This document shows, in pieces, positions 33,402 through 41,111 of a DNA stretch of 61,990 bases. Source of the stretch: an uncultured Clostridia bacterium (GTDB lineage: Bacteria > Bacillota > Dehalobacteriia > UBA4068); contig CALXRV010000018.1 of assembly GCA_944390945.1 (NCBI GenBank), forward strand, positions 1 through 61,990, given 5' to 3'. How positions within the stretch are numbered: position 1 is the stretch's first letter; each line of letters starts with the position of its first letter. The translations under genes were made by a program, and so were the position numbers. The notes below the pieces were generated by a model. It was not told the origin of the DNA. It worked only from the letters and a program-made list of their open reading frames with translations, and made no database searches.

Positions 33402-33608
33402 TTATTTGTGAAGAAGCAGGCTGTATTCGCCGCCTTCTTCCCGAATTTCCACCTGGTAGCCCTGGTTGCCAGCAAAACGCTGTACATTGCCGCGGGCCGT
33501 GGCATTGTCGACCAGTACGGTCAGCTCAGCCGGTTTATCTGCCAGCGCCTGTTTGGTGAGCAACACAGGTTGCGGGCAGGAAAGCCCGCGTGCATCTACG
33601 GTTTTCAT
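33402..33608 (-). CDS. TusA/SirA-family sulfur (selenium) carrier protein
   Basis: This 68-residue protein has the TusA signature DARGLSCPQPVLLTKQAL with the reactive Cys11 in the CPQP motif. TusA-like proteins carry persulfide groups; those beside YedE are associated with selenium metabolism. It lies between the yedE and DUF3343 genes, with 4 bp and 14 bp gaps, so they form one operon. Confidence 0.92.
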   Translation of the reverse strand: MKTVDARGLSCPQPVLLTKQALADKPAELTVLVDNATARGNVQRFAGNQGYQVEIREEGGEYSLLLHK

Positions 33609-33612
33609 CAGA

Positions 33613-34707
33613 TCAGCCCTCCTTTACCGTTTCCTGCCGTTTGCTGTTGGCGACGGCAATGATGACGAGTACGACCAGAATGATGACCGTGGCGACTTTC
33701 CCGGCTGCACTGGGGCCGCCGCTGAGCGTGCCGTCTTCTGCAACAGCTGTGGCTGCGCTGGCCAGACCAAAATTATGTGCAATGGCAGCGCCGACGAAAT
33801 AGCCAACGACAGTAACTGCGGAATCGGCATTGCCCTCGCCGGAAAGGATGAGCTGCCGCAACGGGCAGCCGCCGAGCATGACTGAACCAAGGCCGACTGC
33901 AGTCATGGAAAGGAAATTCCATACGCCGTCAACATGGGCGATCGGCTGACCGATAAAACCGACTTTGAAGTAATGCAGTGCAATATTGCCGATCAATGCG
34001 ACAACCAGGATGCCCAGGAAGCCCATCAGCAGAGTCCAATCCTTAAACAGGATGACGTCGCGGATGCCGCCTACCATGCAAAGGCGGGTCTTCTGCGCCA
34101 AGCCGCCGACGATCAGTCCGGCAGCCAGCGCCAGCAGCAGCGGCGCATGCATGGAGCCAGGACCGCTTTCACTGAAGAAGATGAAGGCCGGCGCCGCAAC
34201 CAGCAGCACGAGCAGTGCGATCTGTACCGCGGAAAGCCAGAGGCCATCCAGAGTGGGCATTTGATAAGTACGTTTCAGGCTGTAGCCGCGTTTGAGGAAG
34301 ACGACGCCCACCGCGATACCAGCGATGAAGCCGACCAAGCCGACAACTGCATTCAGATCGCCGCCGGCAATGCGCAGCACCATACGCAGCGGGCAGCCGA
34401 GGAAGACGAGCGCTGCAATCATCACCGCTACACCGAGGATGAAACGCGTCATCGGCGCCGAGCCGCCACGGGGCTGGAATTCCTTGCCGGCCAAGGCCAT
34501 CAGCAGCGCGCCCAGTACCAGTCCGATGATTTCCGGACGGATATACTGCACTGCTTCCGCCCGATGTACGCCGACTGCGCCGGCAATATCGCGGATGAAG
34601 CAGGCGATGCAGAAACCCATGTTCTGCGGATTGCCGAACCAGACGAGGGCAACGGCGATCAGGCCGATCACCGCGCCGGCAGAAAAAAGTGCTTTCTTGC
34701 TGTTCAT
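33613..34707 (-). CDS. yedE: YedE-family selenium (or sulfur compound) transporter
   Basis: This 364-residue membrane protein of about 10 helices has the duplicated YeeE/YedE cysteine motifs GCPLRMVLRIAGGD and GGCPLRQLILSGEGN, plus MGFCIACFIRD near the N-terminus. YedE-type proteins lie beside selenium metabolism genes and probably import a selenium species across the cytoplasmic membrane. A CAGGAGGTATTCAAA site precedes the ATG. It heads the minus-strand yedE-tusA-DUF3343 operon. Its exact substrate is inferred from context. Confidence 0.92.
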   Translation of the reverse strand: MNSKKALFSAGAVIGLIAVALVWFGNPQNMGFCIACFIRDIAGAVGVHRAEAVQYIRPEIIGLVLGALLMALAGKEFQPRGGSAPMTRFILGVAVMIAALVFLGCPLRMVLRIAGGDLNAVVGLVGFIAGIAVGVVFLKRGYSLKRTYQMPTLDGLWLSAVQIALLVLLVAAPAFIFFSESGPGSMHAPLLLALAAGLIVGGLAQKTRLCMVGGIRDVILFKDWTLLMGFLGILVVALIGNIALHYFKVGFIGQPIAHVDGVWNFLSMTAVGLGSVMLGGCPLRQLILSGEGNADSAVTVVGYFVGAAIAHNFGLASAATAVAEDGTLSGGPSAAGKVATVIILVVLVIIAVANSKRQETVKEG

Positions 34708-34955
34708 TTGAATACCTCCTGCCTGATGATCATTACAAAAAATAAGGAAAGGTTACATATTCCATGTTCAGTATAATCCGCTGTTTGGGGAAAAGGAAAT
34801 TGGTTTCCCCATTCATTTTGTGCGAAAAATAGAAAATATCTATAAGAAAGGGTTGCGGAATCTTGTATTGGCAGCAGGAAAAGCGACTGCCAGCTACGAA
34901 ACAATCGGAAATGATTCGTGCGGCTTTGCTGCGGGAATAGGCTGGGGGGAATACG

Positions 34956-36110
34956 ATGGCGGAAAAAACGATCTACCTGGATAATGCGGCGACGAGCTTT
35001 CCCAAGCCACCGGCGGTGGCAGAGGCAATGATGCATTTTGTGCGCGAGATCGGCTGCAATATCAAGCGTGGTGGCTATGGCAGCGCTTATCAGGCTGCGG
35101 AAGTGGTGCTGGAGACGAGAGAGCGCTTAAGCGCATTTTTTGGCCATGATGATCCGCGCCGCGTAATCTTCAGCCTTAATATCACAACCGCGCTTAATCA
35201 AATCCTCTGCGGATTTTTGCATCCCGGCGATCATCTGCTCATCAGCGGGCTGGAGCATAATGCGGTGATCCGTCCTTTGCATCGTTTGGCCGCATACGGC
35301 GTCTGTTTTGACCGTATTCCTTGCGCGGCAGACGGCACGATGGATCTGGATGCCCTGCCGGGGCTGCTGCGTCCGGAAACGCGCGCCATCGTAGTCAGCC
35401 ATGCCTCTAATGTTGGCGGAACGCTTAACCCTGTGGCAGAGCTGGGTACATTCTGTCATCGGCACGGCTTACGTCTGATCGTCGACAGCGCCCAGACTGC
35501 CGGCGTACTGCCTTTGGATATGGCGGCGATGCAGATCGATGCGCTTGCCTTCACCGGGCATAAAGGACTGCTTGGGCCGCAAGGCGTGGGTGGCTTCCTG
35601 CTTGGTGCGGAAATGGCGGAGGAGATCTCGCCGTGGATTTGCGGCGGAACGGGCAGCTTCTCGCATTTGGAGGAGATGCCTGCACTGCTGCCGGATCGTT
35701 TTGAAGCCGGCACGATGAATTTGCCGGGCATTTTCGGCCTGCATGCGGCACTGGTTTATTTGGAACAGCGCGGCATGGCGGAAATCTGCTGTCACGAACA
35801 AACGATGTTGTCTATCCTCTGCGATGCTTTGCGCGGACGCGAGGATGTACGCGTGCTCGGCGGGATCGACACGCCGCGCGTGGCGGTGCTCTCCTGCGAT
35901 TTTCCTGGCCGCGATAATGCAGAGGTCGCTTTTCGGTTGGAAAGCGAATTTGGTATCCTGACGCGCTGCGGCCTGCACTGCGCACCCGATGCCCACCGCA
36001 GCTACGGCAGCTTTCCACAGGGCGCGGTGCGCTTTGCGCCCGGTTGCTTTACGCAGGCAGAGGAAATGCAGGCTGCAGCGGATGCCATTCGCTGCATTCT
36101 GGAGGAATAA
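34956..36110 (+). CDS. Class V aminotransferase, cysteine desulfurase / selenocysteine lyase-like
   Basis: This 384-residue PLP enzyme starts with [16 protein letters not shown] and has [15 protein letters not shown], the PLP-anchoring VDSAQTAG, Schiff-base Lys203 in [15 protein letters not shown], and a late catalytic-loop cysteine ([11 protein letters not shown]). This subgroup accompanies YedE/TusA genes and may release selenium or sulfur from selenocysteine or cysteine for selenophosphate synthesis. It is divergent from yedE. TAGGCTGGGGGGAATACG precedes the ATG. The choice between cysteine and selenocysteine cannot be made from sequence. Confidence 0.88.
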   Translation: MAEKTIYLDNAATSFPKPPAVAEAMMHFVREIGCNIKRGGYGSAYQAAEVVLETRERLSAFFGHDDPRRVIFSLNITTALNQILCGFLHPGDHLLISGLEHNAVIRPLHRLAAYGVCFDRIPCAADGTMDLDALPGLLRPETRAIVVSHASNVGGTLNPVAELGTFCHRHGLRLIVDSAQTAGVLPLDMAAMQIDALAFTGHKGLLGPQGVGGFLLGAEMAEEISPWICGGTGSFSHLEEMPALLPDRFEAGTMNLPGIFGLHAALVYLEQRGMAEICCHEQTMLSILCDALRGREDVRVLGGIDTPRVAVLSCDFPGRDNAEVAFRLESEFGILTRCGLHCAPDAHRSYGSFPQGAVRFAPGCFTQAEEMQAAADAIRCILEE

Positions 36111-36152
36111 CAGCTTTGTCATAGCGTAACGATTTCTTGTGCGGATGATTAT

Positions 36153-36197
36153 ACCCCGTTTGTGCGACAGTAGGAGACCCTGTCGCATAAACGGGGT
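36153..36197 (+). terminator. Terminator after the class V aminotransferase
   Basis: ACCCCGTTT-GTGCGACAG pairs with CTGTCGCA-TAAACGGGGT across a short loop, and TTTCTTATTTT follows. The long interrupted stem and T-rich tail make it a good intrinsic terminator. Confidence 0.8.
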
Positions 36198-36526
36198 TTC
36201 TTATTTTAGCAGGGCAATATATCGGGATGGATAACAGCGGCCGCAAGGCCGTAGTTGGGCAGAGCCGGGCAAAGGGAGAAAGCGGCGGTTAGCAAAGACA
36301 TAGGTGTGGATCACCTTTGTCTGCTGTCCTGGGTTTTAGCCAATTCTAAGGGCCATAATCCTCAGCCCCACCTTGAATGGTGGGGCTGAGGATTGCCAAT
36401 TGCGGCAAAGGCGCCGGTCAATTTGTAGCGGATACATGTGGGGAAATGGCTGCCGCTTTTTCGGCGCATCTTGCATACCGGTGCGCTGGATGAAGATCAG
36501 GCAGAAGATCGTGGTTTGAAACGGGG
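36198..36526. other. Gene-free region with two strong hairpins
   Basis: About 330 bp without a supportable gene. One hairpin (36291-36325) has arms AGACA/TGTCT and AGGTG/CACCT. The second (36357-36394) is a perfect 16-bp palindrome with a 6-base TTGAAT loop: AATCCTCAGCCCCACC and its complement. Neither is followed by a T-run on either strand. They may be 3' ends, a repeat-family hairpin, or remains of a mobile element; no transposase is nearby. Confidence 0.55.
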
Positions 36527-37447
36527 TTAGAATACCTTATCTTGAAAAGAGTTTTGGCAGTGTTCAATAAAACGCATAAGAAGCGGATTCCCCGCCAAAG
36601 TCGTTTTGCGATACGATAAGGTGTAATGCAGGGTTGACTCCGGCGCATCCAGCATGCAGTAATCGGGTGCCGGCGTAAGATGTTTATGGCGCAACATGGA
36701 TTGCATAATAAATGCGATACCAATCCCTTTGCTGGCCATCTGCCATGCGACATTCAAGTTTGGTACATAAGTCATACGCCCGGGTGAAGCACCAATGGCA
36801 TTTAGCAGTATTTTGACGCTGCTCTGATAAAATGACTCCGTTACAAAGAAACGTCGATCTGCGATAAGATCAAAATTGATATATGTCGGCAGATTGCTGT
36901 CGTGATCCTGCGGGGAAACAACCTGATACTGGGAAGGGATGGCCAATATGATTTTATCGTAAGCAACAAAGATATTATCAAATTCCTTATCGCCCAGCGG
37001 CGTTCGCAAGACGGACAGATGGAGCCTGCCAGCCTTTAACATGCCGGAAAGCTGTTTGGTTGTTCCATATTTCATATCAACCGTCACGTTGGGGTATTGA
37101 AGCAAAAACGATGATACCACTTGCGGAAAAATATAATTTGCCACCTGGCTGGGAATGCCAATGTTTAAGATACCCGGGCTGTCTTGACGCAGGGCTGCAA
37201 ATTCATCTTTAAGGGCATTGAGAAGTTCCATGTATTTTTTTGCATAGATGCTGTATCGGATCCCCGCTTCGGTTAAGGATATGGGAATGGTTGAGCGGTC
37301 AAAAAGTTTCACGCCGAGTTGATCTTCCATTTGGTGAAGAGATCTGCTGAGTGCTGGCTGTGCAACATGTAGAGTCTCTGCAGCCCGGCTGATGCTATTG
37401 TTGTAAAGAATCGCTAGAAAAAGTTCAACTTCTTTTTCGGAAAGCAT
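36527..37447 (-). CDS. LysR-family transcriptional regulator
   Basis: This 306-residue protein has the LysR helix-turn-helix SISRAAETLHVAQPALSRSL (about 18-37) and a C-terminal effector domain from about residue 90 (ILNIGIPSQVANYIFPQVV). It is divergent from a micro-protein and sodium:solute symporter, its probable targets. Two palindromes suited to LysR binding lie between. Codon use is noticeably more A+T-rich than in the grd region. GGAGGAAAAGT precedes the ATG. The inducer is probably the symporter substrate, which is unknown. Confidence 0.9.
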   Translation of the reverse strand: MLSEKEVELFLAILYNNSISRAAETLHVAQPALSRSLHQMEDQLGVKLFDRSTIPISLTEAGIRYSIYAKKYMELLNALKDEFAALRQDSPGILNIGIPSQVANYIFPQVVSSFLLQYPNVTVDMKYGTTKQLSGMLKAGRLHLSVLRTPLGDKEFDNIFVAYDKIILAIPSQYQVVSPQDHDSNLPTYINFDLIADRRFFVTESFYQSSVKILLNAIGASPGRMTYVPNLNVAWQMASKGIGIAFIMQSMLRHKHLTPAPDYCMLDAPESTLHYTLSYRKTTLAGNPLLMRFIEHCQNSFQDKVF

Positions 37448-37493
37448 ACTTTTCCTCCAGATAACCCTTTCTTACAGGAATCCGAATGGATTT

Positions 37494-37547
37494 TTATTAT
37501 TTTGAGATAATAAAATATATTATATTATAACAAATTTGATATATCAA
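37494..37547. promoter_or_regulatory. Two candidate LysR operators
   Basis: TTATTAT-(6)-ATAATAA at 37494-37513 is a 7-bp inverted repeat. TTGATATATCAA at 37536-37547 is a perfect 12-bp palindrome of T-N-A type. Both lie in the divergent AT-rich region upstream of the LysR gene. Confidence 0.5.
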
Positions 37548-37565
37548 GGGTTCCAGAATAAGTAT

Positions 37566-37595
37566 TTTACAAACAAATGCAAGCGCCGCTAAAAT
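37566..37595 (+). promoter_or_regulatory. Probable promoter for the micro-protein/symporter unit
   Basis: TTTACA (37566-37571) and TAAAAT (37590-37595) are spaced by 18 bp, close to the sigma-A optimum. The start would be near 37602, about 90 bp ahead of the 27-codon gene, downstream of both candidate LysR palindromes. Confidence 0.55.
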
Positions 37596-37690
37596 TAATA
37601 TATAGGTAAGAAAACTGTATGATTTGATCATCTCGGAATATAAACGCAAATGAAAAGGATAATTATTCTGCTCGGAAAGGGGGGATTCTT

Positions 37691-37774
37691 ATGTCGGTGT
37701 CGGCAGCAGTATTGACGGCAGCCGTATTTATCTTTGGTTTTGGTTTGTTTGCATATGACCTGATTAAGAAATAA
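37691..37774 (+). CDS. 27-residue single-helix membrane peptide upstream of a symporter
   Basis: This short frame (ATG 37691 to TAA 37774) encodes MSVSAAVLTA, a hydrophobic stretch VFIFGFGLFAYDL, and a positive IKK tail: one transmembrane helix with a cytoplasmic C-terminus by the positive-inside rule. AAAGGGGGGATTCTT supplies a strong ribosome site, and the symporter starts 22 bp later. Similar very small proteins occur ahead of sodium:solute symporter genes and are thought to be accessory subunits. It is easily missed by gene finders. Function is inferred from position and shape only. Confidence 0.75.
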   Translation: MSVSAAVLTAAVFIFGFGLFAYDLIKK

Positions 37775-37795
37775 TTAAAAAGAAGGAATGTGAAA

Positions 37796-39229
37796 ATGGA
37801 CACTTCAAATAATACTTTTATCATGGTTGTATTTGCAATCTATTTGATCACCATGCTCTATATCGGTTGGTGGGGCATGAAGAAAAGCAAGGATGCCGAG
37901 GGGTATTTTGTGGCTAACCGCAAATGCGGCACATGGCTTTCCATCGGCACATTTACCGGCTCTTTTATTAGCGCAGTTGCAGTTCTTGGTTATACGGGCA
38001 GCAGCTTTACCAATGGCTACATGACGATGATCAATGTCTTGGGCTGCGTATTTTCATTTTATTTGATTTATTTCTGCTTCCTCCAGCCGATCAAGGGCAG
38101 ATTTAACAATCTCTGCACCATCCCTGAGCTGTTTGAAACAATGTATGGAAGCAAGTCGATGTCGGTGGTGACTTCTGTTGCTACCGTTGCCTTATTCGTT
38201 GCGACGCTGGTCTCGCAGATCAAGGGCGGCTCCTTGATTTGCGCGGATATTTTAGGCCTGGATTATAAAACTTCATTGTATATTATTTCTGGCGTGTTTA
38301 TTCTCTATACGGTTATGGGCGGCATGTTTTCCGTTGTTTACACCGATTTGATCCAGACCGGTATCTTGGTGGTTGGGGTTGTGGTTGCCTCATTGTTTGC
38401 CGTGAAAATGGTCGGCGGCGTTCCCGCAATGAACGAGACCATTGCCGCGGTAAATCCGATCGCCATGGATCCGATTGGCACGGTTGGTGGCTACTGGGGG
38501 ATGATTTCCACATTTATTAGCTTTGGTTTTGGTATTGCGGCTACCCAGTATTATCTCATTAGAATCTATTCCGCAAAAGACATGAAGACGGCGCGTCGGA
38601 TGGTTTCCGGTTCCTGCGCAATTTATACTGTTGTTGGCGCCTTAACTGTTGTACTGGGCATCTGTTCCAAACTCGTTGTCCCCGATGCCGCTGTTGCGGA
38701 TAGCGCGATTATTGATTTATCTTATCATATGCCGTTGGTTGTACGCGCATTGCTTTTAGTCGGCATCGCTTGTGCCATTATGTCGACAACAGACACCATT
38801 TTGCTGGCTGCAGGCACTTATGTTGGGCGTGATCTTTATCGCATGGTACGGCCTGATCTTACAGAGCGCCAAAGCGTTAAGAGCACAAAGATCTGTGTTG
38901 TGATCATTGGATTGATTTCCGGAATACTTGCGCTTAATCCGCCGGAGTTAATCATTCAACTCACTACGTTCACGACCGGGGTGACGGCTTCGGGGTTCTT
39001 TGCCCCGTTGTTCCTGGGATTTTATTGGAAAAAGACCACGCGCGAGGGAGCTTTTACCGGCATGCTTGGCGGTATCATCATTGCTGTCCTCTGGCAGCTC
39101 TTTGTCGATTCGCCGATTCCGGTTGCCGGTGTTGGCGTTGCGCTTAGCTTTGCACTGACAATCGTTGTTAGTCTGCTGGGGCCGAAAAGCCATATTGTTT
39201 TGCTTCCCCCGCTAAAAAACGATCTTTAA
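37796..39229 (+). CDS. Sodium:solute symporter (SSS family)
   Basis: This 477-residue protein has about 13 membrane helices and SSS motifs: DAEGYFVANRKCGTWLS near the start, FTGSFISAVAVLGYTGSSF, and the GMISTFISFGFGIAATQYYLIRIYSA region. The family moves sugars, amino acids, carboxylates or vitamins with sodium. The ATG at 37796 is chosen after AAAAAGAAGGAAT; a GTG two codons earlier (37790) is too close to the site. Substrate unknown; the downstream amidohydrolases may act on what is imported. Confidence 0.92.
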   Translation: MDTSNNTFIMVVFAIYLITMLYIGWWGMKKSKDAEGYFVANRKCGTWLSIGTFTGSFISAVAVLGYTGSSFTNGYMTMINVLGCVFSFYLIYFCFLQPIKGRFNNLCTIPELFETMYGSKSMSVVTSVATVALFVATLVSQIKGGSLICADILGLDYKTSLYIISGVFILYTVMGGMFSVVYTDLIQTGILVVGVVVASLFAVKMVGGVPAMNETIAAVNPIAMDPIGTVGGYWGMISTFISFGFGIAATQYYLIRIYSAKDMKTARRMVSGSCAIYTVVGALTVVLGICSKLVVPDAAVADSAIIDLSYHMPLVVRALLLVGIACAIMSTTDTILLAAGTYVGRDLYRMVRPDLTERQSVKSTKICVVIIGLISGILALNPPELIIQLTTFTTGVTASGFFAPLFLGFYWKKTTREGAFTGMLGGIIIAVLWQLFVDSPIPVAGVGVALSFALTIVVSLLGPKSHIVLLPPLKNDL

Positions 39230-39421
39230 GCAATGATGCGGGTGTTCCCAGGAAAGCGGCTGAGATCGATCTTTGCTTGGCTGGCGAAAAAATCTCATGA
39301 TCTATCCGGCTTTCCATTGGCGATGGTCTGATGGCATGCTTTTCCGAAGCATGGAGCACCATTGCCGTCAAGAAGCAAAGCTTCCGCTTGCTCCTCTGTA
39401 ATCCAATGTAGAGATAAAAAG

Positions 39422-39467
39422 AAAAGTCGCCTCTTGCGGTTGATCCTTAACGTAAGAGGCGACTTTT
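39422..39467. terminator. Bidirectional terminator after the symporter
   Basis: AAAAGTCGCCTCTTGCG (39422-39438) pairs with its near complement at 39451-39467, loop of 12 bases, TTTTT on the plus strand and A-run before it. It serves the symporter (+) and the amidohydrolase (-). Confidence 0.85.
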
Positions 39468-39531
39468 TAACTTATCGCAATAACATCAATTCGCCTAAAC
39501 AGATAAAGCCGGCAAGCCTATCATCGGACGG

Positions 39532-40683
39532 TCAGGCGGAATGGACCAGCTCGCCGTTGCAGAAGACATAGCGGACATTGCTTTCGATCGCAAAAGGCGA
39601 GCCGTCTGTGATCACGAGGTCTGCATCCTTGCCACATTCCAGGCTGCCGACGCGGTCGGCAATGCCGATATGCTGCGCAGGATTGATGGTGATGGCTTGC
39701 AGGGCAGCAAAAGGATCCATACCGGCTTTTACCGCCAGCCCGGCGCAGAGTGGCAGGTATTCCTGTGGGATGACGGGCGCATCGGTAATGATCGAAACAT
39801 GGCAGCCGGCTTTGGCCAGCATGCCGGGCGTGATCCACTGCTTATGCTGCAGTTCGAATTTGCTGGCAACGCCCAGCGTGGGACCAACAGCAAGCATGAC
39901 GCCTTCTTCTACCAGCTCGTCCGCGATTAGATGTCCTTCGGTGACATGCTCCAGGGTGATGCGCAGGCCGAATTCTTTTGCGATGCGCAATGCGGTGAAC
40001 AGGTCGTTTGCCTGATGTGCATGCGCCTTCAGCGGCAAGGTGCCGTCAAGCACGGGCAGCAGCGCTTCGCTTTTCATATCGTAGGCGGGCATTTTCAGGA
40101 CATCGTCACCTGCTGCCGCCTTTTTCTGGCCGTAAAGCCTGGCTGCGGCTAAGGCGCCGCGGATCAGCGCCGCGTTCGTCATCCGGCTGGTGATCGTCTT
40201 GTCTTTATAGACCCGCTTCGGGTTTTCGCCGAAAGCGCATTTCATCGCGGTTTCGGCGCGGACGATCATCTTGTCAATACGCGCACCATGGGTTTTGATC
40301 GCGGTAAAAGTACCGCCGATGGCGTTTGAACTGCCGGGGCCGGTGGTAACGCAGGTTACGCCGCCTTTTAGCGCATCCCGCAGGGAAGGATCGAGCGGAT
40401 TGATGCCGTCGATCGCACGCAGATGCGGAGTCACCGGGTCGTTATATTCATTATAATCCTGGCCTTCATAACCGATCGCAGTACCGCTGAGGCCGATATG
40501 GCTGTGCGCATCGATGAATCCGGGATAGATAGAGAGGCCTTTCACATCCAGTGTTTCGCAGCCCGACGGGATGTCCAGACCGGTACCAATGCCGCGAATG
40601 CGCCCTGCGTCAATCAGGATATCCCCGGCAAAGGGCTGAGGCGATATGGCATCGTAGATCATGCCGTTTCTGAGATGAAGCAT
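39532..40683 (-). CDS. Amidohydrolase (imidazolonepropionase-like)
   Basis: This 383-residue metal-dependent hydrolase has the family signature YPGFIDAHSHIGLSG (paired His), further metal ligands in AHAHQ and LEHVTEGH, and the terminal aspartate in SIITDAPV. A C-terminal region AITINPAQHIGIADRVGSLE is typical of the amidohydrolase barrel. It acts on a C-N bond of a ring or peptide-like substrate in the cytoplasm. ATG 40683 follows GAAAGAAGGGAACTAC; an in-frame start at 40761 lacks a site. Substrate is not predictable. Confidence 0.88.
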   Translation of the reverse strand: MLHLRNGMIYDAISPQPFAGDILIDAGRIRGIGTGLDIPSGCETLDVKGLSIYPGFIDAHSHIGLSGTAIGYEGQDYNEYNDPVTPHLRAIDGINPLDPSLRDALKGGVTCVTTGPGSSNAIGGTFTAIKTHGARIDKMIVRAETAMKCAFGENPKRVYKDKTITSRMTNAALIRGALAAARLYGQKKAAAGDDVLKMPAYDMKSEALLPVLDGTLPLKAHAHQANDLFTALRIAKEFGLRITLEHVTEGHLIADELVEEGVMLAVGPTLGVASKFELQHKQWITPGMLAKAGCHVSIITDAPVIPQEYLPLCAGLAVKAGMDPFAALQAITINPAQHIGIADRVGSLECGKDADLVITDGSPFAIESNVRYVFCNGELVHSA

Positions 40684-40783
40684 GTAGTTCCCTTCTTTCT
40701 GAAAAAATAGTATTTTGTGACGATATAAGAATATTATACGCCGCACCCGGCTGTTTTTCAACTCCTGCTCAGCAAAAGCATAG

Positions 40784-40815
40784 AAGGCTCCCAGTGACGA
40801 CCGGAAGCCTTCTCT
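40784..40815 (-). terminator. Terminator-like hairpin between the two amidohydrolase genes
   Basis: AGAAGGCT (40784-40791) pairs with AGCCTTCT (40808-40815), interrupted by one mismatch beyond. Read on the minus strand it is followed by TATGCTTTTGC, so it probably ends the transcript of the upstream amidohydrolase/YfcC unit. Confidence 0.55.
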
Positions 40816-40885
40816 GTGGATAAACCCTGCTTATCAGGCTGTCTGTTTCCTGCTGCGGAACCTGCCGGGCGGATGCTCGTACCGG

Positions 40886-41110
40886 TTGTCAGTTCCTGCC
40901 GGGCCGCTGTCCCGCCAGTTGTCAAAATCCGCCGGACCGTTGCCTTTACCTGATGTCAAAACCCGCCGGACCGTTGTCCTGCCAGTTGTTCACAGCTGCC
41001 GGATTTGCTGTCGTTTCTTTCTGTCAAATCCTGCCGGCAGTGCTTCTTCCCAGATGTCATGTCCTGTGGCATATTTTTCCTTTGGCTGTTGTTCCTGTTG
41101 TCAAAGCCGG
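40886..41110. repeat. Degenerate 33-34 bp tandem repeats, about seven copies
   Basis: The unit begins TTGTCAAAATCCGCCGGACC or close variants. Anchors TTGTC/TGTC recur at 40886, 40919, 40953, 40986, 41021, 41054 and 41086-41098, spacings 33, 34, 33, 35, 33 and 32. The two units near 40919 and 40953 are most alike. The period is not a multiple of three, and no real open frame persists, so this is non-coding. There are no equal-length spacers, so it is not a CRISPR array. It lies just downstream of the stop of the minus-strand amidohydrolase at 41112. Confidence 0.75.
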
Positions 41111-41111
41111 G

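Noticed and set aside
36357..36394. Insertion sequence
   Set aside because: No transposase, target duplication or second end was found; only the hairpin is supported.
40886..41110. CRISPR array
   Set aside because: Units drift continuously, there are no unique spacers of even length between identical repeats, and no cas genes are present.
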